Assembly: GCA_964500205.1 (NCBI GenBank)
Contig: CAZCNS010000005.1
Location: 186,001 to 250,000 of the forward strand
DNA: 64,000 nucleotides
DNA from: UBA10329 sp964500205
GTDB taxonomy: Bacteria > Bacteroidota > Bacteroidia > UBA10329
Direction: 5' to 3'
The notes under the pieces were generated by a model. The model made no database searches and was not told the DNA's origin. It was given only the letters and a program-made list of their open reading frames with translations. How positions within the stretch are numbered: position 1 is the first letter of the stretch; each line of letters starts with the position of its first letter. Both the position numbers and the translations under genes were made by a program. Below, piece after piece: positions 1 to 8,699 of the stretch.

Positions 1-63
1 GGCTTGATCTGACAATGTATTGCCCGTTGGGGAAGGCAAGCCCCGACACTTTTCATGGTAGGT

Positions 64-103
64 CACCCCGCCTCCGAGCAATCGGCAGGCGGGGTGTTTT
101 TTT
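64..103 (+). terminator. Rho-independent terminator
   Basis: Ten perfect base pairs (64-73 with 87-96) continue inward as four more (74-77 with 82-85) past one bulged C, closed by a GCAA tetraloop. Seven T residues follow at 97-103. The T run is on the plus side only, so it ends a plus-strand transcript that enters from outside the window. A stop codon in one frame at 10-12 may be the end of that gene, but too little is visible to call it. Confidence 0.85.
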
Positions 104-115
104 GTGGAGGTAGGC

Positions 116-1927
116 TCATACCTCCGCCCTGCGCCACTCCTTCTTGGCGTTGATGCTTGCCTCGATGTCCTCCAGCCGTCCCTTGGGAATGGCCGCTATG
201 AGTCGCTTGGTGTAGTCCGTGCGCGGGAAGGAATAGATCTGGTCGGCATCGCCCATCTCCTCCACCTTGCCCTGGTTCATCACCACCATGCGGTCGCTCA
301 TGAACTTGACCACGCTTAGGTCGTGGCTGATGAAGATGTAGGTGAACCCGAAGTCGCGCTTCAGCTCGTTGAGCAGATTGAGCACCTGCGCCTGCACACT
401 CACATCGAGGGCTGACACGCTCTCATCGCAGATGATGAACTTGGGCCGCAGTGCCAGTGACCTCGCGATACAGATGCGCTGCCTTTGCCCGCCTGAGAAC
501 TCGTGCGGATATCGGTAGAAATGCTCGGGCAGAAGGCTCACCGTGGTCAGCAGCTCGATGACCTTCTCCTTACGCTCCTTGTCGTTCTTGTAGAGGCCAT
601 GCACCTGCATCGGTTCCATGATGGCATCGCCCACTGTGATGCGCGGGTTGAGAGATGAGTAAGGATCCTGAAAGATGATCTGGATGTCCTTGCGGATGGC
701 GCGCAGCTCGTTGGTGGTCATCCTGTGCATGGGGTTGCCATCGAAGATGACCTCACCGCCTGTCGGGTCCACAAGACGGAGGACGGTGCGCCCCAGCGTG
801 GTCTTCCCACAGCCGCTCTCGCCCACAAGGCCCAATGTCTCGCCCGGATAGACATCGAACGAGACATCATCCACGGCCTTCACCCATTCGGTGGTCTTTC
901 CGAAGAAATCTGATTTGAGCGGGAAATAGGTCTTGAGGTTCTTGATGGAAAGGATGGGTTGCTGCGCGTACAGTTTCTCATGGGCCACCTTGCGTTCGTC
1001 CTCCGATTCGAACGCTTCGTTCTTCACATCATCAATGCTGATGTCCTTCTCAAGGATGTTGCCCTGCGCATCCACCTCCATGAAATCGCTGACCACAGGC
1101 AAACGCTTCAGCCGCACATCCAATGGCGGACGGCAGGCCAGCAGTCCTTTGGTGTAAGGATGTTTGGGATTGCTGAAGATGTCGAGAACTGGCCCCTGCT
1201 CCACGATGCGGCCCTTGTACATTACCACCACCTTGTCGGCCAGTTCAGCGATCACCCCGAGGTCGTGGGTGATGAACATGATGCCCATGTCGTTCTCCTG
1301 CTGCAGTTGGAGCATGAGTTGGAGGATGGTGTCTTGCACCGTCACATCGAGCGCGGTGGTCGGCTCGTCCGCGATCAGGACGCTGGGGTTGCAGCTCATC
1401 GCCATAGCGATCATCACACGCTGCTTCTGCCCACCCGATATCTGGTGTGGATACGAATCGAAAATGGCTTCGGGCCTTGGCAACTGTACTCGCTTGAAGA
1501 GGTCGATGGTCTGCTGCTTCGCCTGCTGCTTGTTCACCTTCTGATGGAGCAGGATGGCCTCCATTACCTGATCTCCGCAGGTGAACACAGGGTTGAGCGA
1601 GGTCATCGGCTCTTGGAATATCATGGCGATGTCGTTGCCACGTATGGCACGCATCTCCTTCTCCGAAAGCTTGGTCAGATCGCGGGGGCCGTAGGTGTCG
1701 TTGTGAAAGATGATCTCACCGCTGGCAATGCGCCCCGGAGGGTTGGGGATGAGCCGCATCACCGAGAGCGAGGTCACCGACTTGCCCGACCCGCTCTCGC
1801 CCACAATACCGATGGTCTCGCCACGGTTCAGCGTGAAACTCACGTCATTTACGGCCTTCATCACCTGTCCCTCGGTGCGGAACTCGGTAACAAGGTTCTT
1901 GATTTCCAGCAGTCTAAGGTCTTGCAT
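116..1927 (-). CDS. ABC transporter, two fused ATP-binding domains (dipeptide/oligopeptide type)
   Basis: A 603-residue protein with two complete ABC ATPase halves, as in YejF and fused DppD-DppF proteins. It should power uptake of di- or oligopeptides or a related solute from the cytoplasmic face of the inner membrane. Half one has Walker A GESGSGKS at residues 43-50, signature SGGQKQR and Walker B LIADEPT. Half two has GESGCGKT near residue 370, SGGQRQR and IICDESVSALD, where Ser follows the usual catalytic Glu. The ATG at 1927 is preferred; a TTG six codons upstream is possible. Permease and binding-protein genes are not adjacent, so the substrate cannot be assigned. The gene converges on the terminator at 64-103. 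Confidence 0.93.
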   Translation of the reverse strand: MQDLRLLEIKNLVTEFRTEGQVMKAVNDVSFTLNRGETIGIVGESGSGKSVTSLSVMRLIPNPPGRIASGEIIFHNDTYGPRDLTKLSEKEMRAIRGNDIAMIFQEPMTSLNPVFTCGDQVMEAILLHQKVNKQQAKQQTIDLFKRVQLPRPEAIFDSYPHQISGGQKQRVMIAMAMSCNPSVLIADEPTTALDVTVQDTILQLMLQLQQENDMGIMFITHDLGVIAELADKVVVMYKGRIVEQGPVLDIFSNPKHPYTKGLLACRPPLDVRLKRLPVVSDFMEVDAQGNILEKDISIDDVKNEAFESEDERKVAHEKLYAQQPILSIKNLKTYFPLKSDFFGKTTEWVKAVDDVSFDVYPGETLGLVGESGCGKTTLGRTVLRLVDPTGGEVIFDGNPMHRMTTNELRAIRKDIQIIFQDPYSSLNPRITVGDAIMEPMQVHGLYKNDKERKEKVIELLTTVSLLPEHFYRYPHEFSGGQRQRICIARSLALRPKFIICDESVSALDVSVQAQVLNLLNELKRDFGFTYIFISHDLSVVKFMSDRMVVMNQGKVEEMGDADQIYSFPRTDYTKRLIAAIPKGRLEDIEASINAKKEWRRAEV

Positions 1928-1994
1928 GGGATGGTTCTGAGTCAAAGTCCAAACATACGGTTCTATGGCATCATAGTGAGTCTTGAACGCTGAC

Positions 1995-3791
1995 TCACAT
2001 CGGCACCGTCACCATCACACTTGTGCCCCGGTCCGGTGCGGACGACACCTCCAGCTCTCCACCGGTATTCTCGGCCCTTAGCCGCATATTGCGCAGCCCT
2101 GTGCCACCGCTTGCCGTCTGGGGGTCGAAACCGATGCCGTCATCCTCAATGGTCATCACCAGTTCATTATCGTGATGAAACAGCTGGATGTGCACGCGCC
2201 CGGCCTTCGCGTGCTTGATGATGTTCTGAACCGCCTCCTGCAAGATGCGCAGCAGCTGCATGCCCGTTTCCTTGGGAATGGATGCGGGCAGGTCGAAGGC
2301 ACGGTAGCGCATATCGAGCCCGGCCTGTCGGTACTCCCGCACAAGGTGCTGCACCTGCTCAGTGAATGCCTCATCGTCCTCCACCGCAGGGCTGAGGCGA
2401 TGCGAGAGGCTGCGCACGCGCTTGGCTATTTCCTCCACGGCCTCTGTCTCCTTGCCGTCCGGAAGTGAGAGCCGCAGCACCGCCAGTCGGCTGGCGATGT
2501 CATCGTGCAGCTCTGCCGCCACCCGGGCCTTCTCTTCCTCCATGCCCCTTATGTAGCCCTCAGAGGCATCGCGTCTCAGGTTGGCCATACCGGTGAGCAG
2601 TTTCTCGCGGTCGTCCGTGACCAGTCGGCTGCGGTAGCTCAGTGCGAACGAGAAGATGAGTATCTCTGCCAGTGAACCGATGAAAATGGGGCCGATGGGC
2701 AACCAGTGCAGACTGAGAAACCCATATTCCTCGGCCACGACCAATAGGAACGCGATGATATTGACCGAGAAGGCGGCCATGTAGAACAGCGCGGCAGATC
2801 GTTCCTCCCGCCAAACGGGCCTCAGTGCGGGCACAAGAAGCACCACCGCCACCGCCATGAAACCATAGACCACGTTGATGACCACCACCGTGTAGGCCGT
2901 GAACAGCCCTGGTGAGAGCATCCACCAGGCTATGATGCCCAGCAGCATCCAGCCCATCACCCCATAGGCCATGTCAATGCCCTTGGCCCTTTGCCGCGTC
3001 AGCAGGAAATGACGCGTGAAGCGGAGGAAGCTGAACAGGACAAGTACGATCAGCACCAGCCTCGCGTAGTTGTTCAGCGTGGAAGACCAGGGGTAGAGGT
3101 ACTGGAACCCATAGCCCACTGCCACGAAAAGGTAGGTGGACAGCACGATGACGTAAATCCCGTACCATCCATAGACCCCCTTGCGCTGCATGGCCCCGAT
3201 GAGCAGTGAGTAGAGGATGATGATGAGCAGGGTGCCGAAGAACATGCCGTACATCAAAAGCTCCGTCTGTCGCGCATTCAGAAAGGCATCACGCTCCCAT
3301 ACTTCCAGTGGAACCGTGACCGATGCATTGCGCTTGTCCACCATCAGCAGCAGGTCGGTGCAACCGCCCTCAGGCAGGTCGAAGGCGAACACCGGTGCGC
3401 GGTACATCACAGTGCGGTCGTGGAATGGCATACGGTCTCCGCTGATGCCCAGATACCGAAGGCTATCGCCATCTCTGGCCCACGCCATGATGCGGTCTAT
3501 GTGCGGATTATCTACCAGCAGCATCCCTCGGAAGGGGCCAGCGGCAGGGTTGCACATCGGCACCAGCAGCCAGTGGAATTGGTCGCTCATGCCGAAGGTC
3601 GTTCTCCCGGTGATGAAATCCCCTTCTTGTGCCGAGAAGACGGCAAGGGCCTTCTCTGGGCTAATGGAGTCGAGGGTGGAGAACGAAATGGCCTCAGCGT
3701 CCAACGACCGGGAATCGCTGGCCTTGCGTTCATCAGCCACACTTAGTGCGGGCAATGCCCAGAGTAAAAGAACCCTAACCCAATAACCCAT
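1995..3791 (-). CDS. 7TM sensor histidine kinase (7TMR-DISM type, NarL-family partner)
   Basis: A 598-residue membrane sensor kinase. In order it has a signal peptide (about residues 1-20), a periplasmic 7TMR-DISMED2-like sandwich, about seven membrane helices, a short coiled coil, a HisKA_3 dimerisation box with the phospho-acceptor His in ELHDDIASRL, and a HATPase with DDGIGFD and GGTGLRNMR. HisKA_3 kinases pair with LuxR-type regulators, which fits the gene just upstream. The ATG at 3791 starts a clean signal peptide and overlaps the regulator stop by 17 bases, suggesting translational coupling. An ATG 14 codons earlier is less likely. The ligand is unknown; 7TMR-DISM extracellular domains are generally thought to bind carbohydrates or similar small molecules. 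Confidence 0.9.
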   Translation of the reverse strand: MGYWVRVLLLWALPALSVADERKASDSRSLDAEAISFSTLDSISPEKALAVFSAQEGDFITGRTTFGMSDQFHWLLVPMCNPAAGPFRGMLLVDNPHIDRIMAWARDGDSLRYLGISGDRMPFHDRTVMYRAPVFAFDLPEGGCTDLLLMVDKRNASVTVPLEVWERDAFLNARQTELLMYGMFFGTLLIIILYSLLIGAMQRKGVYGWYGIYVIVLSTYLFVAVGYGFQYLYPWSSTLNNYARLVLIVLVLFSFLRFTRHFLLTRQRAKGIDMAYGVMGWMLLGIIAWWMLSPGLFTAYTVVVINVVYGFMAVAVVLLVPALRPVWREERSAALFYMAAFSVNIIAFLLVVAEEYGFLSLHWLPIGPIFIGSLAEILIFSFALSYRSRLVTDDREKLLTGMANLRRDASEGYIRGMEEEKARVAAELHDDIASRLAVLRLSLPDGKETEAVEEIAKRVRSLSHRLSPAVEDDEAFTEQVQHLVREYRQAGLDMRYRAFDLPASIPKETGMQLLRILQEAVQNIIKHAKAGRVHIQLFHHDNELVMTIEDDGIGFDPQTASGGTGLRNMRLRAENTGGELEVSSAPDRGTSVMVTVPM

Positions 3792-4407
3792 GCTTGTTAC
3801 ATAGCAGGATGAGTTCCTGCACCGTGGAGACACCCAACTTGCGGTAAATGTTCTTGCGGTGGTTCTTCACGGTATTCTCTGAAATCCCAAGCTCCGTGGC
3901 CATATCAGGGGCGGATTTTGCTGCCACCAGCCCTTTTACCAGCAGCATCTCTCGCGCGGTAAGTGATGCCAGCTTGGCAAAGGAACCATTCTCTGCAAAT
4001 GGCTCGTTCCATTCCCTGGTCGGTGACTCATAAAACTTCTCCGTGGAAATCGACCTTCGCAATACCTCCAACAGTTCATCGTTGCACGCATCTTTCAGAA
4101 GGTATGCGTTGGCCCCTGCCAGCCGCGCCTTTCTGCGCAGGGTTGGGTCGTCATGGCTGGTGAGCACGATGATGATGCAGCCGGGCAATTCTTCGCGGGT
4201 GGTGCGGATGAGGTCGATGCCGTTCACGCCCGGCAGATTGAGGTCCAGCAGCACCATGTCGGGCCTCAGGCGCGGGATGTCACGCTGCGCCTGCCTGCCC
4301 TCTCCTGCTCCTCCCACCACATCAAAACCCGCTTGATTCAACAGCTGCTCCAATCCATCGCGGTATAGCTGGTGGTCTTCACAGATATAGACAGTGCCGG
4401 GGTTCAT
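3775..4407 (-). CDS. LuxR/NarL-family response regulator
   Basis: A 210-residue two-component regulator. The receiver domain starts VYICEDHQLYRDGL and has the phospho-acceptor Asp in LLDLNLPG, the switch Thr in VLTSHD and Lys in LLKDA. The C-terminal LuxR helix-turn-helix includes LTAREMLLVKGL and GISENTVKNHRKNIYRKLGV. It is the first gene of an operon with the overlapping sensor kinase. The start at 4407 places the receiver at the N-terminus; a longer reading adds 42 residues of non-conserved sequence. CATCTTTG at 4412-4419 on the minus strand, close to the -7 consensus, lies 4 bases before the start. Targets are unknown. Confidence 0.92.
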   Translation of the reverse strand: MNPGTVYICEDHQLYRDGLEQLLNQAGFDVVGGAGEGRQAQRDIPRLRPDMVLLDLNLPGVNGIDLIRTTREELPGCIIIVLTSHDDPTLRRKARLAGANAYLLKDACNDELLEVLRRSISTEKFYESPTREWNEPFAENGSFAKLASLTAREMLLVKGLVAAKSAPDMATELGISENTVKNHRKNIYRKLGVSTVQELILLCNKHGLLG

Positions 4408-5260
4408 ACTGCAAAGATGCGATTTTGTCCTCACCTCTACGTTACTATAGTGGTTGCCAGAAACCAAGAATAGGACTTTGCTCGCTATTTTAATAATCTC
4501 TAAATAGCTATTTATATCGAATACAAGAATCACGCTAACCGATGAACGACCTGTAATTTATTTCATTGTTAAACAATAAGATATAATAATAATCGCACAG
4601 TTGAAGAGGCGTGTATTATGAACGATTGGCGGAGTCTAAAAGTGTTAAGAAATTACTGATTTGAGAAAAATGACCCGAAAGGGCTATTGTAGGACTAATT
4701 CGAGGGCTGCCTCTTTGCAGTGCGATTCTCTAACCCTTGCTCAACTACGGTAATGGCTGTTGCAATTTGGAAGGGCAGGGGTCATGAAGTCCAGTGGCAG
4801 CAACGATTGCCAAGAGTACAAGAGGGTGGACGGTTAAATGGTTTATGGCAACCTGCTGCCCAGTGACTTATGAAACGTTTTGGATGAGTGAGATTAGGAA
4901 ATCATCGCTTAACAATAGAAAAACAAAAAGTTTCTACAGAAAAATTAAGAATCACAGTAAAAATTCCAGAAATCACAAAGGAAAATTGGTGATTTTACGC
5001 GGTAATTCAATGTCTATGCGATTGAAAACACCGCTTTCTTTTTCACAGGAGGCGATTTTCAATAGAGAGACACCGAATTTCATCGCTGACGCACCTGTTT
5101 ACAACGCGTTTCATGCGCATTTGCACAGAATCCATCGCGCGAAACGCCCGCCATTCCTACAAAAAGAGGCTGTGAGCACCCCATTGGCCCAGCAACACCG
5201 TGATAACTTACAACTATCAGCAGTTCAGTTCCATTGACCACAATTTTAATCCGCAGAACC
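4408..5260. other. Intergenic stretch without a supported gene
   Basis: This stretch of about 850 bases is markedly AT-rich around 4530-5050 compared with its neighbours. It must hold the promoters for the minus-strand response regulator and the plus-strand gene at 5261. One open frame of 147 codons (4794-5237) has no domain, signal peptide or normal composition and is not called. Bases 4665-4688 match 24 bases at 16939-16962 exactly. I see nothing else I can support. Confidence 0.6.
4665..4688 (+). repeat. 24-base repeat, copy 1 (hairpin core)
   Basis: An exact copy of 16939-16962. Its core TGACCCGAAAGGGCTATT can fold into a CCC/GGG stem with a GAAA loop, extended by flanking A/T pairs. The second copy is followed by a T run and looks like a terminator. 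This copy is followed by TGTAGG instead, so it may be a decayed or relocated terminator. Confidence 0.6.
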
Positions 5261-5614
5261 ATGGCAAGAGTAATCATTCCATCCAACGCAGAGAAACTGC
5301 TGGCTTTGGCCAAGCAGGTGTATCAGAAGCACACCGCAGACGGTGATGCCAGCCCGCTCAAAGTGCTGAGCGATTTCAACTGGGAAGACAACGGGCCGCG
5401 CATAGACGAGGCAGAGGCGCTGAACGAGCGGGCCAAGAGCCTGCTCAAGGAGGCCGAGCGCGTGTTTGAGCAGCGCGATGCCCTGCTCAGGCCCATCACA
5501 GGCACGGTGCGCAGCAGCAGCCGCACCCTTATGGGCATACACCGCGCAAGCCCCAAGCGGCTGGGAGATTGGGGATTCACAGTGGACGACACCCCCCGCA
5601 GCAAGAAACCATGA
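5261..5614 (+). CDS. Conserved hypothetical protein, 117 aa
   Basis: A soluble, charged protein of 117 residues beginning MARVIIPSNAEKLLALAKQV. It has no signal peptide. A helical Ala/Glu-rich centre (about residues 45-70) resembles a coiled coil. From memory, similar short proteins starting MARVxIP occur in other Bacteroidota as uncharacterised proteins; I do not know a function. The ATG at 5261 is chosen because conserved-looking sequence starts there; an ATG nine codons upstream is possible. Two tiny membrane-protein frames follow within 130 bases on the same strand and may be co-transcribed. Confidence 0.6.
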   Translation: MARVIIPSNAEKLLALAKQVYQKHTADGDASPLKVLSDFNWEDNGPRIDEAEALNERAKSLLKEAERVFEQRDALLRPITGTVRSSSRTLMGIHRASPKRLGDWGFTVDDTPRSKKP

Positions 5615-5623
5615 GCCGGAGAG

Positions 5624-5731
5624 ATGGAAAGGGAACGCATCGTGATGCCACTGCTAAAGGCAGTGGTCTATGGCCTCGCCACCACGGGAACGGCCTGGCT
5701 GCTGTGGTCCCATGCCGGCCATCTGAAATGA
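5624..5731 (+). CDS. Putative small single-span membrane protein, 35 aa
   Basis: An open frame of 35 codons with ATG at 5624, 9 bases after the preceding stop. It has a charged N-terminus (MERERIV) followed by one hydrophobic segment of about 20 residues ending in LLWSHAGHLK. The placement directly behind a gene and ahead of a second, similarly built frame suggests a real small membrane protein. No family is recognised, and the length alone gives weak statistical support. Confidence 0.4.
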   Translation: MERERIVMPLLKAVVYGLATTGTAWLLWSHAGHLK

Positions 5732-5741
5732 CACTGAAACC

Positions 5742-5864
5742 ATGATAACGCCTACCGAAGTGAACGAAGACACAAAGCCGCCTGAGTCATGGTACGCGCT
5801 TGCTGCGGCCATCATCACCGTGGTGTACCTCGGATGGCTCGCCTTGCACCTGATGAACCAGTAA
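5742..5864 (+). CDS. Putative small single-span membrane protein, 40 aa
   Basis: A 40-codon frame beginning 10 bases after the previous small frame. An acidic N-terminus (MITPTEVNEDTKPPESWYAL) is followed by one membrane helix ending LGWLALHLMNQ. By charge the N-terminus would face outward, opposite to the upstream small protein, so the two could form a membrane pair. No homologue is recognised. Confidence 0.4.
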   Translation: MITPTEVNEDTKPPESWYALAAAIITVVYLGWLALHLMNQ

Positions 5865-5922
5865 CCCTCCTCAATAACCAACAAATCCCAAACCTGAATC
5901 TGCAACCAACAACCAACAACCG

Positions 5923-6786
5923 ATGAGAACAAATATCTACCGATTTGCCATGGCCGCGGCCATCACAGTGTTCACCACAGCGGCCATGACAGGCTGCGAC
6001 AAGGAGGAGGAGCAAAAGCTTATTGACACGGACAACCCTAACGAGATAGGTCCCGCCCTTATTTTTCCTGACGGGGCCATACAGAATTCCGGCACGCCTC
6101 CCAGCCCAACGGGTTCCGCAGAGTCGCCAACGGTCACAAGCCCCGTGGATAACATCACCTCAAGCAACGGAGGTACAGTGCCGCTCGGTTTCGGTTATGA
6201 TAATGTGAATGGCAACCTCGGGGGTTGTTATGTTGCCGTAGAAGGCTACAGCGGAACCTATTGGGATGTGCCTTACGGTTCCAACTCAGGTACATCAGGC
6301 TCGTTGCAACTGCCAGTGGGCATTCCTACCGATGCTGATGAGGGCACTTTTTGCGTAGACTTCTGTGTGTATGACCAGCAGAACCGGGTAAGCAATATCC
6401 AACGGGTCTGCGTCAATGTATTGAGGTTGGGTACCGGTGGATTGCAGATCAGCCTATCATGGGGCACGCAGACCGACCAGGACCTGTACGTCACCACACC
6501 GAGCGGTGAGGTGATATCTTACAGCAACAGGTTTGCTCAGGGCGGGCAGCTTGACCGGGACGACACCGATGGCTACGGCCCGGAGAACATCTACTGGCAG
6601 AATGATGCACCTCAGGGTACCTACAGCGTGCGTGTGAATGACTTCAGTTCGTCATCTGCACCAAACCCCTTCTATGTGACCATCAATGCTAATGGGCTGA
6701 CCCGCAACTACTCTGGTACCACCGAGCAGGGGTCCACAGCCGATGTGGTTACCTTCTCCAAGAGCGCAGATGGTTTCTCTTTCTGA
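5923..6786 (+). CDS. Lipoprotein with a DUF2135/YfaP-like C-terminal domain
   Basis: A 287-residue lipoprotein. The signal peptide ends in the lipobox AMTGC, with Cys near residue 25, followed by an acidic DKEEE stretch and a low-complexity Pro/Ser/Thr linker. The last 110 residues contain LSWGTQTDQDLYVTTPSGE and later YWQNDAPQGTYSVRVNDF. That resembles the DUF2135 (YfaP-type) beta-sandwich, where such Asp-rich strands often bind metal. The function is unknown; an outer-membrane or surface location is inferred. The first 100 bases of the gene are almost the same as those of the next gene, although the mature proteins are unrelated. The leader before the ATG is rich in ACCAA units. Confidence 0.8.
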   Translation: MRTNIYRFAMAAAITVFTTAAMTGCDKEEEQKLIDTDNPNEIGPALIFPDGAIQNSGTPPSPTGSAESPTVTSPVDNITSSNGGTVPLGFGYDNVNGNLGGCYVAVEGYSGTYWDVPYGSNSGTSGSLQLPVGIPTDADEGTFCVDFCVYDQQNRVSNIQRVCVNVLRLGTGGLQISLSWGTQTDQDLYVTTPSGEVISYSNRFAQGGQLDRDDTDGYGPENIYWQNDAPQGTYSVRVNDFSSSSAPNPFYVTINANGLTRNYSGTTEQGSTADVVTFSKSADGFSF

Positions 6787-6839
6787 TCACATCCCTGATG
6801 ATTCCGAAAAACCCGAAAACAACCAAAAACCAAAAACCG

Positions 6840-7541
6840 ATGAGAACAAGCATGTTTCGTTTCGCAATGGCCGCGGCCATCACAGTGTGTACAACAGCAG
6901 CCATGACCGGCTGCGACAAGGAGGAGGACGACAACCCCACCCCCAGCGGGCAGCAGGCGCTTACCAATGTGCGCACGGAGACCTCTGACGGCCTCACCTC
7001 CACCTACACCTTTGATGCTCAGAGGCGCATAACAAGGATAGAAGACTCCGATGGCAGCTACTCTGCCTTCACGTACTCTGGCAGCCAGGTCACCGCCCTC
7101 CTTTTCGATGCTGAGACCAACGAGGAGGAGACCCTCACCGCCCAAGTGAATGCCGATGGCCGCGTAGTGCAGCTCAACTTAGAAGGTGAGACCTTCACCT
7201 ATGCCTACAATGCCGATGGCAGGCCCACCACCTCCAGCGGGGGCGGTGAGACCACCACCTACACCTACACGGATGGCAACCTGACCGCATCCACGATGAC
7301 ATTCGACCAGGTGACCGAGACCCTCATCTACACCTATCTCACAGACAAACTGGAGACCCGCTACACGGCCGATAATGCCCTCTTTGGCAATCCGAGCCGC
7401 AACCTGTTGTCCACCGTGTCCACGGTCGATGGCCCTGTGCGCACCCACACCTACGAGTTCGACAGCAGCAACCGCGTTACCAAGGAGACCGTGACGTTCG
7501 GTGAGGGCTCCGAACCCATAGTGACCACCTACACCTACTGA
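6840..7541 (+). CDS. Lipoprotein with YD/RHS-like repeats
   Basis: A 233-residue lipoprotein with lipobox AMTGC and DKEEDD after it. The mature part is built of short Thr/Tyr-rich strands such as STYTFDAQRRITRIEDSDG and TYAYNADGRPT. These resemble YD-repeat or DUF4595-like beta-sheet proteins of the Bacteroidota. The signal peptide DNA is nearly identical to the preceding gene. The ATG at 6840 directly begins the signal peptide; an in-frame ATG 14 codons upstream would prepend a charged, non-signal sequence. The role is unknown, probably surface exposed. Confidence 0.78.
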   Translation: MRTSMFRFAMAAAITVCTTAAMTGCDKEEDDNPTPSGQQALTNVRTETSDGLTSTYTFDAQRRITRIEDSDGSYSAFTYSGSQVTALLFDAETNEEETLTAQVNADGRVVQLNLEGETFTYAYNADGRPTTSSGGGETTTYTYTDGNLTASTMTFDQVTETLIYTYLTDKLETRYTADNALFGNPSRNLLSTVSTVDGPVRTHTYEFDSSNRVTKETVTFGEGSEPIVTTYTY

Positions 7542-7589
7542 CCCTTTTTAAGCTGAAACCCACACAAACACCCTAACCATCAAACCAAA

Positions 7590-8696
7590 ATGAAAGCAAA
7601 ACACCTCCTCACCGCAGCAGCACTGGGCATGGCCCTTGGCGCACAGGCCACCATACACCAGGTGGACAACAACAACAACAGCCCGGGCGTATTCACCACC
7701 ATACAGGCCGCCAACGATGCCGCTGCGCCCAACGACACCCTCTACATACACGCCTCGCCTACGACTTATAACGGAGCCAACATCACCAAGCCGCTGGTCA
7801 TCATAGGCGAGGGTGCCCTGCCCAACAAGAACTTCCAGTTCCGTAGTCAGGTAAATTCATTAGACTTCACCTACAGCTCCAATGGCCTTTCCAATGGATC
7901 CGGCTCGCGGGTGTACGGATTGTATATCACAAGCTACATCCAGTTTTTCAGTAACTCGGCAGGAACAGCCGCAGTAGGTAACATCATCGTCAGCAGATGT
8001 CGTGTGGGCCAGGTTTATTTCTACGGGGGCTCCACTTATGGCCCATTTGGCATAACCCTTACAAACAACATAATCGATCTAATTCAAGGTGCTCCGAGGC
8101 TGAGCGGAATCAGTATCCGTAATAATATCATAAACCAAGTAAGTTCCGTTGGAAATGATAATGCGAATACCAGCTGGACATTGCGCAACAACATCATTTT
8201 TAGTTCCATGGGGAATTGTAACAGAGGCACCATCACCGACAACATTTTCTTCGGCAATGGTTCCTTTGGCAACAACGCCTACTGCACCATTACCCACAAT
8301 GCCTTTGTGAACACGCAGGGCACCACCGTCACCGAGGCCAATATCATCTACGGCACCAACACCGGGGCGAACAACCTGCTCAATGTGGACCCGCTGTTCA
8401 TACAGCCCGAAGGAAACGTGTACAGCTACAGCTACACCACCCCGGCCGAGGGTGCGCCCACGCTCAACTACAACCTGCAGGCATCATCGCCCTGCATAGG
8501 CACAGGCACCGAGGGCGGCACCATGGGCATCTATGGGGGCATCAATCCATTTGTGGAGGGCACCCCTGCCAACAGCCGCTACAGGTACTTTCCCATGCCG
8601 TTCGTACCTGCCGTGCTCGATATGAATGTGCTCAATGGCTCGGTGGCACCGGGCGGCACGCTCAACATTCAGTTCACCGGCCGCAAACAGGACTGA
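7590..8696 (+). CDS. Secreted right-handed beta-helix protein, copy A1
   Basis: A 368-residue exported protein. The signal peptide ends LGMALGAQA, followed by VDNNNNSPGVFTTIQAANDA, the usual entry of pectate-lyase-like right-handed beta-helix proteins. About ten rungs rich in NNII and NNIF repeats follow. The C-terminal part (DPLFIQPEG, SPCIGTGTEGG, MGIYGG) is typical of Bacteroidota beta-helix proteins of unknown substrate. It ends in FTGRKQD without a T9SS sorting domain, an ending shared with its paralogue at 9985-11148. Only 3 bases separate it from the next gene, so the two are surely co-translated. No catalytic residues can be named, so I do not call it a lyase. Confidence 0.85.
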   Translation: MKAKHLLTAAALGMALGAQATIHQVDNNNNSPGVFTTIQAANDAAAPNDTLYIHASPTTYNGANITKPLVIIGEGALPNKNFQFRSQVNSLDFTYSSNGLSNGSGSRVYGLYITSYIQFFSNSAGTAAVGNIIVSRCRVGQVYFYGGSTYGPFGITLTNNIIDLIQGAPRLSGISIRNNIINQVSSVGNDNANTSWTLRNNIIFSSMGNCNRGTITDNIFFGNGSFGNNAYCTITHNAFVNTQGTTVTEANIIYGTNTGANNLLNVDPLFIQPEGNVYSYSYTTPAEGAPTLNYNLQASSPCIGTGTEGGTMGIYGGINPFVEGTPANSRYRYFPMPFVPAVLDMNVLNGSVAPGGTLNIQFTGRKQD

Positions 8697-8699
8697 GCC

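Noticed and set aside
959..1993. 344-codon plus-strand frame
   Set aside because: Antisense to the ABC ATPase gene; composition (His/Leu/Val) typical of an opposite-strand shadow.
4794..5237. 147-codon plus-strand frame in the AT-rich gap
   Set aside because: No signal peptide or domain and erratic composition. It may be a degraded gene, but nothing supports it.
7590..8696. Pectate lyase annotation for the beta-helix proteins
   Set aside because: Fold is likely, but no catalytic Lys/Arg or Ca-site motif can be identified.
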